Below, in pieces: positions 29,586 through 39,252 of a DNA stretch of 64,000 bases. Below the pieces are notes generated by a model, which saw nothing but the letters and a program-made list of their open reading frames with translations, had not been told where the DNA came from and did no database searches. Source of the DNA: Kofleriaceae bacterium (lineage in GTDB: Bacteria > Myxococcota_A > Polyangia > Haliangiales > Haliangiaceae). The DNA lies in the NCBI GenBank assembly GCA_018057825.1, contig JAGPCY010000045.1, positions 1 to 64,000 of the forward strand, written 5' to 3'. How positions within the stretch are numbered: the stretch's first letter is position 1; every line of letters starts with the position of its first letter. The translations under genes were made by a program, and so were the position numbers.

Positions 29586-30779
29586 GTGCGCCGCGAGATC
29601 GTGCTGGGCCTCGATTTCGGCACCAGCTACACCTCGGCCGGCGCCCTGGTCGACGGTCGGGTCCACCTGGTGGTCGACAGCGGCGACCCGATGATCCCGT
29701 CGGTCGTCCACCTCCCGGCGCGCGGCGAACCCGAGGTCGGCACCCGCGCGGTGCCCCACCTGCTGGCGGCGCCGACCACCACCATCACGTCGATCAAGCG
29801 CCTGCTCGGCGCCCGCCGCGACGACCTGGCCGTGCGTCGGCTCGGCCCGACCGTGCCCTATCACCTCGGCTACACCGCCGACGGCCAGCTCGTGGTCAAG
29901 GCGCGCAACCAGGACTGGGCGCCCGAGCAGATCGCCAGCTACGTGCTGGCGCGGGCCCGGGCGCTGGCCGAGCAGCGGTTCGGCGCCGAGGTGTCGCGGG
30001 TGGTCGCCACGATCTCCGCGGTCGCCAACGCGACCTACCAGGCGGCGCTGCGTCGGGCCGCGCGGCTGGCCCACCTCGAGGTGGTCGAGGTGATCGCCGA
30101 GCCGATAGCCGGCGCGCTCGCGGTCGGGTTGCACGGTCAGCCGATCGATCGCCGCCTCGCGGTGCTCGACTTCGGGGGTGGCACCTTCGACGTCACCCTG
30201 GTCGAGCAGCGCGGGCGCCGCTTCTACATCATCGCGACCGGCGGCGATCCATTTCTCGGCGGCGACGATCTCGACCAGGCGATGGTCGGCGCGCTGGCGG
30301 GGTTGATCTTCCGGCGCGCGCGCTTCGATCTGACGCGCGACGTGGTCCGGCGCGCGACGTTGGCCTTGCGGTGCGAGTCGGTCAAGCGGGCGCTGTCGAC
30401 CGCGTCCGAGGCGCGGCTGGCGATGCGCGAGGCGTACCTCGAGAGCGGCGCCCCGCGCGATCTCGAGCTGGTGATCGAGCGGACCTGGGTCGAGCCGCTG
30501 TGGGACCCACTGTTCACCCGGGCGACCGACGAGGTCCGCCGGGTCCTGGCCGAGGCCGGGTGGGCGGCCAGCGACGTCGACGCGGTCGCGCTGGTCGGTG
30601 GCACCTCGCTGGTGCCGCGCTTCCAGGACCACGTCCAGACGCTGTTCCCGCGGGTCGCGGTGTCAGCCCGCTCCGACGCCCACGTCGCGATCGCCACCGG
30701 CGCGACGCTGCTCACCGCGCGCCACCAGCCCGGCGCCGGCGAGGTCCCGGTCCTCGACGATCGCCGCGCCGCGCGGTGA
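29586..30779 (+). CDS. Hsp70-family ATPase lacking the substrate-binding domain
   Basis: 397 aa from the GTG at 29586, which opens directly before LGLDFGTSYTSAG (the Hsp70 phosphate-1 motif). Upstream in-frame starts (GTG 29469, ATG 29475) would add about 39 unconserved residues. Actin-fold ATPase motifs are present: EPIAGALAVGL, LDFGGGTFDVTLV (phosphate-2) and VALVGGTSLVPRFQ (adenosine motif). The sequence stops after the nucleotide-binding domain, so the peptide-binding lid of DnaK is missing; this matches YegD/HSP70-like short members. Probably a cytoplasmic regulator or specialised chaperone. It is divergent from the RHS gene, 81 bp apart on the longer reading. Confidence 0.85.
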   Translation: MRREIVLGLDFGTSYTSAGALVDGRVHLVVDSGDPMIPSVVHLPARGEPEVGTRAVPHLLAAPTTTITSIKRLLGARRDDLAVRRLGPTVPYHLGYTADGQLVVKARNQDWAPEQIASYVLARARALAEQRFGAEVSRVVATISAVANATYQAALRRAARLAHLEVVEVIAEPIAGALAVGLHGQPIDRRLAVLDFGGGTFDVTLVEQRGRRFYIIATGGDPFLGGDDLDQAMVGALAGLIFRRARFDLTRDVVRRATLALRCESVKRALSTASEARLAMREAYLESGAPRDLELVIERTWVEPLWDPLFTRATDEVRRVLAEAGWAASDVDAVALVGGTSLVPRFQDHVQTLFPRVAVSARSDAHVAIATGATLLTARHQPGAGEVPVLDDRRAAR

Positions 30780-30959
30780 CCGCGGAGCGCCGTCCGCCGC
30801 GATCGCGCACCGACGATCGCGGGAAGGTCGTCCGCGCCCGCCGCTAGCTGCGCGTCGAGCTTGAGCGCCGCCGCTGCCGCTGCTGTTGTTTGCCAGGTTT
30901 CGCCGCGGAACTTCGCGCGCCATGGCCGCCATAGGGAGGTCCCACCAAGGAGTCCTCAA

Positions 30960-32819
30960 ATGCGTCCCCCCTGGCTCACTGCCCTCGCCGCGCTCGCGCT
31001 CGGCGCCCCGACCTCCGCTTGCGTCGACGATCCGCTCGCCGACGACCTGGAGACCTCCACCTCGGCGCTCATCGGCGCCCCCGGCCCGCTCGCCGACTAC
31101 GAGCTGTCCGATGGCATCACCGTGTCGCGGCTGGTGATCGCCGTCGATGGCGCGCCGTACCACCGCGTCGGCAGCTTCCGCCTGACCAAGGCGCCGTACT
31201 CCCTCGACGCCATCCTCGACCCTGCGGTCCTCGGCATCACCGGCGTCGCGCCGGTGACGCTGACCGGCCGCCACGAAGGTGGCGATCTCCTGCGCCTGAC
31301 CGGCACGGTGTCGCCGCCGCCCGGTCAGAGCGTCCTCTACTACGACGGCCAGACCGCGGTCTATCGCCTCGACGTCGACCTCGCGCTCCGCGGCGAGTGG
31401 ATCGATCCCGCGCGCCAGGGCGACTGTCGCTGGACCGGCTGCACCAACGTACGACTGGTCGCGCAGCCGACGGCGCGCGTCGTGGCGGCCATCGGCTACG
31501 AGGTGGTGCCCGGGATCGGGGCGACCGAGGTCCGACGCACGGTCAACGCCACCGTGATCGCCCTCGACAACACCACCGGCCTGCGCCACCCGCTAGCCAC
31601 CCGGATCAGCCTCGCTGGCGCCCGCCCGACCGCCAGCGGCGTGCGGGTGTGCGCGTCGGATCGCGCGCGCACCGTGAGCGGCGTGGTCGACGTCGACAGT
31701 CCCGGACGCGAGTTCGGCGTGTCGGTGCCGATGGTGTCGTCGACCGCGGCGGTGGCGGTGTCGGCCGCCACCGTGGCGCCGGCGGCGAGCGCCGGGACCT
31801 TCCGCCTGACGATCCCGGCCGGCTACACCGGCGCGACCACCCTGTCGGCCAACGACGGGAGCTGGCGCCAGCTCGCGGTCGAGATCGCGACCTGCGCGCC
31901 GGCGACGACGCCGCAGTGGCCCGAGGAGCTCCTGGCCGCGCCCGACCTGACGATCGTGCCGCGGCCGGGCTGCCTGGCCTGTGCCCTGGCGGATCGAAAC
32001 GCCGCCGGTCAGGCCGCGATCCTGTCGGCCTCGGGCGTGCGCATCTACGATCCGGCGATCGGCGCGTGGAAGCAGGTGGCGCTACCGACCGAGCTCGCGG
32101 TCGACCATCTCGACGTCGACGAGCTCGGCCACGTCGTGATCGGCGGGCTCGACGCCAACGGCAAGCCGCGGGCCGCGCTCGCCGAGCTCGCATCGACCGG
32201 GCTCGCGGTCCGCGCCCTCGGCGACTTCGCCCCGCGGGTCAGCGCGGGCGCCCTGATCGCGGGCGGCGCGACCAGCGGCTCCGCGGCGTGGACCGCTCGC
32301 TTCGGCACCGTCCTGGCATCGCCGGCGCTGAGCGCCGCGGGCGGCCGCATCGTCGGCGCCGCCGGCTCGGCCTTCGCCATCGACGTCGCCGGCTCGGACG
32401 TCCTGGTCGACGCGCTGGCCGAGACCACCAAGCCCCTCGGCACCGCGGCGGAGAAGGTGGCGGTGACCGGCAGCGCCGGCGACCGCTGGCTGATCGGCAC
32501 CGCGCTGGTCGGCGGCAAGCCGCGCGGCTTTCTGTACGACGCTGCCCTCGGGGTGCGCACGTCGCTGGGCGTGCTGTCCGGCGCCACCGACTCGACCCCC
32601 CACGCGGTCAACGCCGCCGGCTGGGTGGTTGGGACCAGCGGCGGCCGAGCGTTCGTGTACCGCCCCGGCGCCGGCCTCGCGGAGCTGTCGTCGCTGGTCA
32701 AGTCGACCAGCGGCGTGACCGTTCGCGACGCGCTGTCGATCACCGATAGCGGCGACGTCCTGTTCGCCGGCGTCCGCGGCCAGACCGCGGCGCTGTTCAC
32801 CCTGTCTCTCGCCCAGTGA
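30960..32819 (+). CDS. Exported protein with HAF-type beta-propeller repeats
   Basis: 619 aa. The ATG at 30960 follows AAGGAG at good spacing and opens a signal peptide ending near APTSAC, a possible weak lipobox. Residues 40-330 are beta-rich, with two Cys pairs such as GDCRWTGCTNV. The C-terminal region (about 335-619) holds repeats like LGVLSGATDSTPHAVNAAG, then WVVGTSGGRAFVY, which resemble extracellular HAF repeats forming a propeller. No catalytic motif. Followed after 7 bp by a small lipoprotein gene. About 180 bp upstream (30780-30959) hold only the promoter region as far as I can see. Confidence 0.7.
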   Translation: MRPPWLTALAALALGAPTSACVDDPLADDLETSTSALIGAPGPLADYELSDGITVSRLVIAVDGAPYHRVGSFRLTKAPYSLDAILDPAVLGITGVAPVTLTGRHEGGDLLRLTGTVSPPPGQSVLYYDGQTAVYRLDVDLALRGEWIDPARQGDCRWTGCTNVRLVAQPTARVVAAIGYEVVPGIGATEVRRTVNATVIALDNTTGLRHPLATRISLAGARPTASGVRVCASDRARTVSGVVDVDSPGREFGVSVPMVSSTAAVAVSAATVAPAASAGTFRLTIPAGYTGATTLSANDGSWRQLAVEIATCAPATTPQWPEELLAAPDLTIVPRPGCLACALADRNAAGQAAILSASGVRIYDPAIGAWKQVALPTELAVDHLDVDELGHVVIGGLDANGKPRAALAELASTGLAVRALGDFAPRVSAGALIAGGATSGSAAWTARFGTVLASPALSAAGGRIVGAAGSAFAIDVAGSDVLVDALAETTKPLGTAAEKVAVTGSAGDRWLIGTALVGGKPRGFLYDAALGVRTSLGVLSGATDSTPHAVNAAGWVVGTSGGRAFVYRPGAGLAELSSLVKSTSGVTVRDALSITDSGDVLFAGVRGQTAALFTLSLAQ

Positions 32820-32826
32820 GCCCACC

Positions 32827-33297
32827 ATGAAGCCCACCCTCTTCGCCCTCGCCCTCCTGTCCACCCTGGCCGCCGCCTGCGATCGCAACCCCTTCGGGTT
32901 CGGGGCCGGCACGGGCGCGCCACCACCTCCCGGGGGCGTCGTGCCGCCGCCGCCCGGCACCACCCTGTCCTGCGCTGGCGCCAACGACTACACGATCTAT
33001 CGGCCGTTCACGACGCTCGACGCTTGTGCCGTCGGCCACGTGTACTACGCCCGCGCCAACTCGATCGAGGCCGCGCGCCTGTGCGCCGTCAACGCCGGCC
33101 TCGCTGGCGTGCTCCACGTCTACGAGGGCCTCGGCGTCGCGCCGCCCCGCCAGCCGGTGTGCGTCGCCGACGGCGCGGTCGCCTCTCGCAGCGACATCCA
33201 CCATCACACCGCCGACCAGGCCGTGGCATGTGTCCGGCAAGGCAACCAAGGCCGGCGCGTGTGGGTGCCCTTGCCGGCCGCTGGCTCGAGCTGCTGA
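32827..33297 (+). CDS. Small Cys-rich lipoprotein
   Basis: 156 aa, ATG 8 bp after the preceding stop. Lipobox LAAAC (Cys19), then a glycine/proline spacer (GTGAPPPPGGVVPPPPG). The folded part has six further Cys (SCAGAND, DACAVGHVYY, RLCAVNAG, PVCVADG, VACVRQG, SSC at the very end), suggesting three disulphides. An HHH run occurs in RSDIHHHTAD. No family recognised. Likely cotranscribed with the HAF-repeat gene. A hairpin overlaps its stop. Confidence 0.75.
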   Translation: MKPTLFALALLSTLAAACDRNPFGFGAGTGAPPPPGGVVPPPPGTTLSCAGANDYTIYRPFTTLDACAVGHVYYARANSIEAARLCAVNAGLAGVLHVYEGLGVAPPRQPVCVADGAVASRSDIHHHTADQAVACVRQGNQGRRVWVPLPAAGSSC

Positions 33298-33333
33298 CGG
33301 GGCCCGAGAAGGCGACGACGAGAGCCGTCAGCA
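33292..33333 (+). terminator. Hairpin at the end of the Cys-rich lipoprotein gene
   Basis: TGCTGACGG (33292-33300) and CCGTCAGCA (33325-33333) are perfect complements separated by 24 nt. The left arm contains the TGA stop. No T-run follows. The rest of the 107-bp convergent gap holds a second, smaller hairpin for the opposite gene. Confidence 0.4.
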
Positions 33334-33398
33334 CACGCGCGTGCCGGTGACGGTCATGTCCCAGGTGCAGCCGAGGTAGATGTCATCCCCCTGCCGGC

Positions 33399-33418
33399 GC
33401 GGCGCTACGGCGCGCCGC
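33399..33418 (-). terminator. Hairpin at the end of the MbnP/MbnH operon
   Basis: GCGGCGC (33399-33405) and GCGCCGC (33412-33418) flank a 6-nt loop that includes part of the TAG stop of the cytochrome lipoprotein gene. GC-rich stem without a T-run; weak evidence. Confidence 0.3.
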
Positions 33419-33776
33419 AGGCCAACCACTGGCCCAGGCGCTCGCGCTCGGCGACCGTCGGGGCGTCGCCATCGGGAGGCATCGACGCGTTACGGGCGGC
33501 CGGGCCGATCGCGGTGGTCTGATCGATGTGGACCCGCACTGCGCGGACCCCGAAGACGGTGTCGAAGTCGTGGAAGCTCGGCGCGCCCTGGCGATCGTCG
33601 CCGCGCACGGTGCTGGCGTGGCAGCGCGTGCAGTAGCGGGTCATGAAGTCCTGACCGAAGGTGTCCCAGGTCGGCGGGTCGCTCGTCGGACACACGCTCT
33701 CGGTCGGCGGACCGAACAGCGCCGACTCGCCGCAGCCGGTCAGGGCGAGCGCCAGCACCAGCGCCCGCGCGGTCAT
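33405..33776 (-). CDS. Monohaem cytochrome c lipoprotein
   Basis: 123 aa. Lipobox ALTGC (Cys15) predicts membrane attachment. One haem c site, C-T-R-C-H at residues 49-53, with a later NASMPPDG whose Met can be the sixth ligand, as in small class I cytochromes. TFGQDFMTRY ahead of the haem site is typical of cytochrome-like lipoproteins in this phylum. Last gene of the MbnP/MbnH operon; ATG overlaps the upstream TGA (ATGA). Inferred role: electron transfer to or from the dihaem MbnH enzyme. The position makes it a good redox-partner candidate, but this is inference. Confidence 0.82.
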   Translation of the reverse strand: MTARALVLALALTGCGESALFGPPTESVCPTSDPPTWDTFGQDFMTRYCTRCHASTVRGDDRQGAPSFHDFDTVFGVRAVRVHIDQTTAIGPAARNASMPPDGDAPTVAERERLGQWLACGAP

Positions 33777-34234
33777 TGCCAGCCGCTCCAGGTGATCGCG
33801 CCCCACAGCGAGATCTCGACGGTGACGGTCAGCGGCGCCGTCCCGCTGTTGCGGACCAGGAGGAACCAGTCGGCGGCGTCGGTCGGCGCGAAGTCGTAGT
33901 CGACCGCGGTCTGATCGAAGCCCTCGGCCACGGTCTGGGTGCCGCTGCCGGCGTGGCCGTGGAGGTTCCAGTCGAGCTCGGCGACCGGCGCGGTCAGGCG
34001 GATGCGAGCGCGATCGGGCGGACCGCCGACCAGCACGGCCTCGGCGATCTCGCCGACCCCGAGGGTGCGGGTATCGCTGACGACCTGGCGCGGCCCGGCG
34101 TCGACGCCCGTGCCAGCGTCGATCGAGGAGACGGCGTCGTCGCCACCACAGCCGGTGACGAGCAAGGCCAATGACAGCGCGGCGGCGCGCGCGAGACGAG
34201 AAGACGACACGATGGGCGACACGGTGGACTCCAT
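33773..34234 (-). CDS. Lipoprotein of the MbnP/MbnH operon
   Basis: 153 aa. Signal peptide with lipobox LLVTGC (about Cys29), an SSIDAGTGVDAG linker, then a single beta-sandwich-like domain: RIRLTAPVAELDWNLHGHAG, VDYDFAPTDAADWFLLVRNSG and PLTVTVEISLWG. It resembles bacterial pre-peptidase C-terminal or Ig-like domains, and the DWNLHGH stretch offers His ligands. No named family. Joined to the neighbouring genes by TGATG upstream and ATGA downstream overlaps, so it is firmly part of the operon. Function unknown. Confidence 0.72.
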   Translation of the reverse strand: MESTVSPIVSSSRLARAAALSLALLVTGCGGDDAVSSIDAGTGVDAGPRQVVSDTRTLGVGEIAEAVLVGGPPDRARIRLTAPVAELDWNLHGHAGSGTQTVAEGFDQTAVDYDFAPTDAADWFLLVRNSGTAPLTVTVEISLWGAITWSGWQ

Positions 34235-35064
34235 CAGTAGCGATAGCCGAGGGTGAGCTGGCCGCGCGCGACGAAGGCGTCGCCGACCAGCGGGGTGCTC
34301 GCCGCCACCACCGCGTGGTAGCGGGCGCGCGCGTACTCGAGGCCGATGTGGCCGTAGACCCGCTGCTCGCCGTGGCCGACCGGCGCGCCGAGATCGGCGC
34401 CGACCCGCGCCGCCAAGGCCGCCACCGGCAGACGCGCCGCCGCGGTCGCGGTGACGACCACCTCGCGCGCGTTCATCGGATCGATCAGCGGCCACAGACC
34501 GGCGCCGTGGGTGTGGCTCGAGTGCTCGGCGCCGTCGCCGAAGGCGTGGGCGTACAGGACCGCGCCGTCGAGACGAACCCGCGGGTGGAGCCAACGCGCG
34601 CCCAGGCCGGCGGCGCCCATGACGTGGCCCATGCCCCGGCCGGCGTCGGCGTCGCCGGTCGGCACCGACACGCTGGCCACGGCGCGCACCGCGATCGGCG
34701 CGGTGGTCGGGGTCAAGCGGGCCATCGCGGCCAGGCGCAGATCGTCGATGCCGACGCCCTGATCCTCGACCGCGTAAGCGCCGAGACCGATCGACGCATC
34801 GAAGCGGCGCCAGCCGACGCCGACCGCGAGATCGGCGCCCTGGTAGGAGCGGGTGGTGACCATCGCGTTCGCCAGGTCGTCGACCTCGGCGGCCCCGGCG
34901 GTGAAGCGGGTCGTGACCTCGACGTGGACCTCACTCGGCTCCGCGCCGTGAGGCGCCGGCGCGGCGGTGTCGATGTGACAGTGCTGAGCGCGGGCCGGCG
35001 CCGCGGTCACGGCGAGGACGGCCAAGGCGAGCGCCGACGCGGCGCCGCGGACAGACGGGATCAT
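34234..35064 (-). CDS. Predicted outer-membrane beta-barrel protein of the MbnP/MbnH operon
   Basis: 276 aa. A cleavable signal (AAPARAQ) leads to a His-rich mature start (HCHIDTAAPAPHG). The remaining sequence is a string of amphipathic strands (DLAVGVGWRRFDASIGLGAY, LRLAAMARLTP, VRAVASVSVP) ending in an aromatic residue (LTLGYRY), as outer-membrane barrels do. A HSSHTHG loop is also His-rich. The likely place is the outer membrane, with metal-facing loops. In other metallo-mystery-pair loci a TonB-dependent or barrel protein is often adjacent; this one is smaller. ATG overlaps the MbnH stop. Transport role is inference. Confidence 0.72.
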   Translation of the reverse strand: MIPSVRGAASALALAVLAVTAAPARAQHCHIDTAAPAPHGAEPSEVHVEVTTRFTAGAAEVDDLANAMVTTRSYQGADLAVGVGWRRFDASIGLGAYAVEDQGVGIDDLRLAAMARLTPTTAPIAVRAVASVSVPTGDADAGRGMGHVMGAAGLGARWLHPRVRLDGAVLYAHAFGDGAEHSSHTHGAGLWPLIDPMNAREVVVTATAAARLPVAALAARVGADLGAPVGHGEQRVYGHIGLEYARARYHAVVAASTPLVGDAFVARGQLTLGYRY

Positions 35065-36242
35065 GGCGACTCCTGGGGCGCCGGCGCGAACGGGTCGGCC
35101 AGCGTCGGATCGGTGAGGAAGTGGTCGTCGGTGAGCGCGCGGAGAAACGCCAGCAGATCGGCGCGCTCCTGGTCCGACAGCGGGAAGCCGGCGACCAGCG
35201 GGCTCTTGTTGGGGTTGTCGCGGCCATCGCCGGCGTTGGGGCCGGTCGCGATCGCGCGCCCGCCGCGCTCGTAGATCGCGACCACCTCCTCGAGCGTCGC
35301 GACGCTGCCGTCGTGCATGTACGGCGCGGTGACCGCGACGTTGCGCAGGCTGGGCGGGCGGAACCGGCCGCGATCGGCCTCGGCGAACGTGAACTCCCAC
35401 AACCCGGGATCGACGTCGGGGTAGCGCTGGTACAGGCCGGTGTTGAAGAACTGCACGTCCTGGGTCGGGCGGCTGGCGTCATCGACGGCGATCGTAAAGT
35501 TGAAGCCGCCGTGGCAATGGTGGCACTCGAGGGTCTCGCTGAAGAACAGCTCCTGGCCGCGCCGCTCCGACTCGGTCAGGGCGGCGAGCTCGCCGCGACG
35601 GTACTGATCGACGCGAGAGTCGCCCGAGATCAGGCGCCGCTGGAACGCCGCCAGGGCCGCGACCACGTTGCCCATCGCGATCGGCGCTGGGTCGTTGGGG
35701 AACGCGGCCGCGAACCGCGCCGGGTAGCTCGGATCGCCGGCCAGCCGCGCCAGGATCGCGGGCTCGTGGCCGGTGGCGCCGAGCTCGACCGGGTGCTTGC
35801 CGAACATCGGGATGAGCGCCTGGGCCTCGAGGGTCCGGGTCACCGGGCTGGCCCAGGTGTAGGCCGGGTTGTAGGCGACGTTGGTGAGCGACATCGCGTT
35901 GCGGCGCAGGACCTCGCCGGTCGACCCGACCGAGGTCACGCGGCCATCGGTGAAGGCCCGGGCCTGGAGGTGACAGCCGGCGCAGGCCTGGGTGCCGTTG
36001 CCCGACAGCCGGACGTCGTAGAACAGGTAGCGACCGAGCTCGGCGAGGTCGGCCGACAGCCGCTCGCCCGGCGGCAAGCGCGGCACCGGGAACCCGACCG
36101 GCAACGCGAACGGCCAGCTCGGCGGCGCGGCATCGACCGCGGCATCGACCGCGGCGTCGGCGTCGACCGCGTCGGGCGCACCGTCGCCCCCGTCGCCGCA
36201 CGCGACGACGGCGATCAGGGTCAGGGCCAAGGCGGCGCGCAT
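35061..36242 (-). CDS. mbnH: MbnH-type dihaem cytochrome c peroxidase-family enzyme
   Basis: 393 aa. Lipobox VVAC (Cys15) and an Asp/Ala linker, then a dihaem cytochrome c peroxidase/MauG fold with haem c sites CAGCH (87-91) and CHHCH (240-244). ARFAAAFPND and SLRNVAVTAPYMHDG are standard family segments. MbnH enzymes are MauG relatives that oxidise a tryptophan of their MbnP partner to kynurenine, creating a copper site. Here the gene directly follows the mbnP-like gene, with 2 bp between. Assignment to MbnH rather than a general peroxidase rests on that pairing. Acts in the periplasm or at the outer membrane. Confidence 0.85.
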   Translation of the reverse strand: MRAALALTLIAVVACGDGGDGAPDAVDADAAVDAAVDAAPPSWPFALPVGFPVPRLPPGERLSADLAELGRYLFYDVRLSGNGTQACAGCHLQARAFTDGRVTSVGSTGEVLRRNAMSLTNVAYNPAYTWASPVTRTLEAQALIPMFGKHPVELGATGHEPAILARLAGDPSYPARFAAAFPNDPAPIAMGNVVAALAAFQRRLISGDSRVDQYRRGELAALTESERRGQELFFSETLECHHCHGGFNFTIAVDDASRPTQDVQFFNTGLYQRYPDVDPGLWEFTFAEADRGRFRPPSLRNVAVTAPYMHDGSVATLEEVVAIYERGGRAIATGPNAGDGRDNPNKSPLVAGFPLSDQERADLLAFLRALTDDHFLTDPTLADPFAPAPQESP

Positions 36243-36244
36243 GG

Positions 36245-37171
36245 TCACTCCACCGCGAACAGCCGCTGGGCCTCGGCCGGCGCGCTTCCGTACGGCACGC
36301 CGAGGCGCGGCAAGATCGTGTCGCACTCGGGATCGCCGGGGAACGACATGCAGCCCGGCGCGGTCGCCGGCGTGTTGGTGGTGAGGTCCTCGCCGGCCAG
36401 GACCGGCGCGACATCGGCGACGATCGTGTCGGTGGCGGGATCGAAGCCGGTCAGCGCGATGGCCGGCCGGTTGGGATTGGCGCACGCGCCGGTCGGCGGC
36501 TGCATCGGGCTCGTGCCGGGGCAGCCGGTCGAGCCGAGGTGAAGGTTGAAGCCGGCGGTGCCGACGACGCCGTCGATCTTGGCGAACTTGTGCCCCGACT
36601 GCCACGCCCACAGCATGCCGGGCGCGTTGTACGGCGCGGTCGCCAGCGACGGATCGAGGTGGTTGCGATCAGCCGGGATGCCGAGGTCGAACTGCACGCC
36701 GCCGTAGCTGCCGGTCGGCACGGTGCCGACGACCGTCGTGTAGGTCGCGGCGTTGCCGGTCTGGCAGTTCGCCGTCGCGTCCTCGAAGTCGAGGAGCGCG
36801 ACGCCGTCGGCGGTCTGGTTGGCGTTGGCGGTGAGGGCGACCGGGACCGCGGCGCCGCCGCCGGTCGGCACCAGCGCGAGGTTGGAGATGAAGAAGCGGA
36901 AGTCGGCGCCGACGTAGGTCGCGCTGGTGGTGCCGAGCGCGGCGTAGCCGCCGCCACACGAGAAGGCGGCGCCGCCGACCTTGGCGGCGAAGCGGATCGA
37001 CACCGCGGTCGTGGTGGGCGCGTCGATCGGCGGCGCGGCGTCGACGCTCGCGGCGTCGGGCTGGGCCGGGGTCGAGCCATCGTCGCCGCAGGCGCCGACG
37101 GTGAGGGCCGCGGCGGCGGCGAACGACAGCGAAGAGATGGTGCGGGATGAACGCAGAGCGCGGATGGACAT
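36245..37171 (-). CDS. mbnP: MbnP-family (metallo-mystery pair, four-Cys) protein
   Basis: 308 aa. Lipobox LTVGAC (about Cys28), a PDAASVDAAPPIDAP linker, then the MbnP domain: VSIRFAAKVGGAAFSCGG, YVGADFRFFISNLALVP, and MLWAWQSGHKFAKIDG at 186 onward with Trp188 and Trp190. Conserved cysteines occur in FSCGG, ANCQTG, TGCPG and GACANP, with later ones at PGCMSF and PECDT. In the best-studied pair one Trp is converted to kynurenine by MbnH to form a copper site; which Trp serves here cannot be read from one sequence. Followed by mbnH after 2 bp. A GAGGAG element lies upstream of the ATG. Confidence 0.85.
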   Translation of the reverse strand: MSIRALRSSRTISSLSFAAAAALTVGACGDDGSTPAQPDAASVDAAPPIDAPTTTAVSIRFAAKVGGAAFSCGGGYAALGTTSATYVGADFRFFISNLALVPTGGGAAVPVALTANANQTADGVALLDFEDATANCQTGNAATYTTVVGTVPTGSYGGVQFDLGIPADRNHLDPSLATAPYNAPGMLWAWQSGHKFAKIDGVVGTAGFNLHLGSTGCPGTSPMQPPTGACANPNRPAIALTGFDPATDTIVADVAPVLAGEDLTTNTPATAPGCMSFPGDPECDTILPRLGVPYGSAPAEAQRLFAVE

Positions 37172-37378
37172 GAGACGTGGACTCCTCGGACGACCGCGCG
37201 GACGCGCGGCCAGATCGGACGGACGAGGGGCGATCGCCACGCGCCCTGGGGCGCGGACGACGGCCAGGTTCACCGACGGGCTCGCGGCCTCTCGGCCACG
37301 GCCCGCAACCCGCACGGCGCGATCACGCGACGACCGCGGCGATCGCCTGTGCGATCGCGCGGCGTCACCGCGACTCGA

Positions 37379-37783
37379 TCACGCGCGCGGGCCGACCGCG
37401 CGCGGCGGTGGCGCCGGCGGCGGCTCGGCGAAGCGTCCGGCGCGCAAGCGCGGCGGCCGCGGGTCTGCCAGGAAGATCTGCTCGCGCCCCACCACGGGTG
37501 GCGGCGCGACCGCCAGGTGGAGGTTGGCCGCGATCACGTCGACGGACGGCGCGCTGCACGGCCGGACCGATGGCGCACCGTCGGGTTCACCGTCGGGGCC
37601 GCGGCGGGCGTGATCGCCGCCCGGGCAGTCGGCGCACCCGCAGTCATGCTCGGCCGCGTGCTCGCCGCAGCAGCACCGCACCGCGGCGGCGAACACCGCC
37701 GGGAGCTGCACCGCGCCCAGGGCCAGGATCGCGACGAGCGCGATCACCGGCCGCAGCAGGCGGCGGAGGAGCTGGCGGGGCAC
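37379..37783 (-). CDS. Cys/His-rich exported peptide, candidate copper-binding leader gene
   Basis: 134 aa from the GTG at 37783 (an ATG at 37816 is an alternative). A hydrophobic N-terminal signal or anchor (about 12-33, VIALVAILALGAVQLPAVFA) is followed at once by a dense metal-ligand cluster between residues 37 and 58: three consecutive Cys, His42, His46, Cys48, Cys50, Cys53, His58. The rest is Pro/Arg-rich and probably disordered. It lies 207 bp upstream of the mbnP-like gene on the same strand, so it may be the first gene of that operon. Similar Cys/His-rich small proteins in copper operons act as copper-binding or regulatory peptides. No family recognised. Confidence 0.65.
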   Translation of the reverse strand: MPRQLLRRLLRPVIALVAILALGAVQLPAVFAAAVRCCCGEHAAEHDCGCADCPGGDHARRGPDGEPDGAPSVRPCSAPSVDVIAANLHLAVAPPPVVGREQIFLADPRPPRLRAGRFAEPPPAPPPRAVGPRA

Positions 37784-37895
37784 GCCGCGTTGTACACCGC
37801 GGGCCCCCTCGGGCAACCGCGACTCCCGGGCCTGCGACCATGCGCCCTGCGGTAGATCTTCGCACCCCCTCGAAGCGGGGCCGCCGACGGTGGCG

Positions 37896-39224
<1,329 letters not shown>

Positions 39225-39252
39225 GACGCGCGAGTGTATCGTCGCGCTCGGG

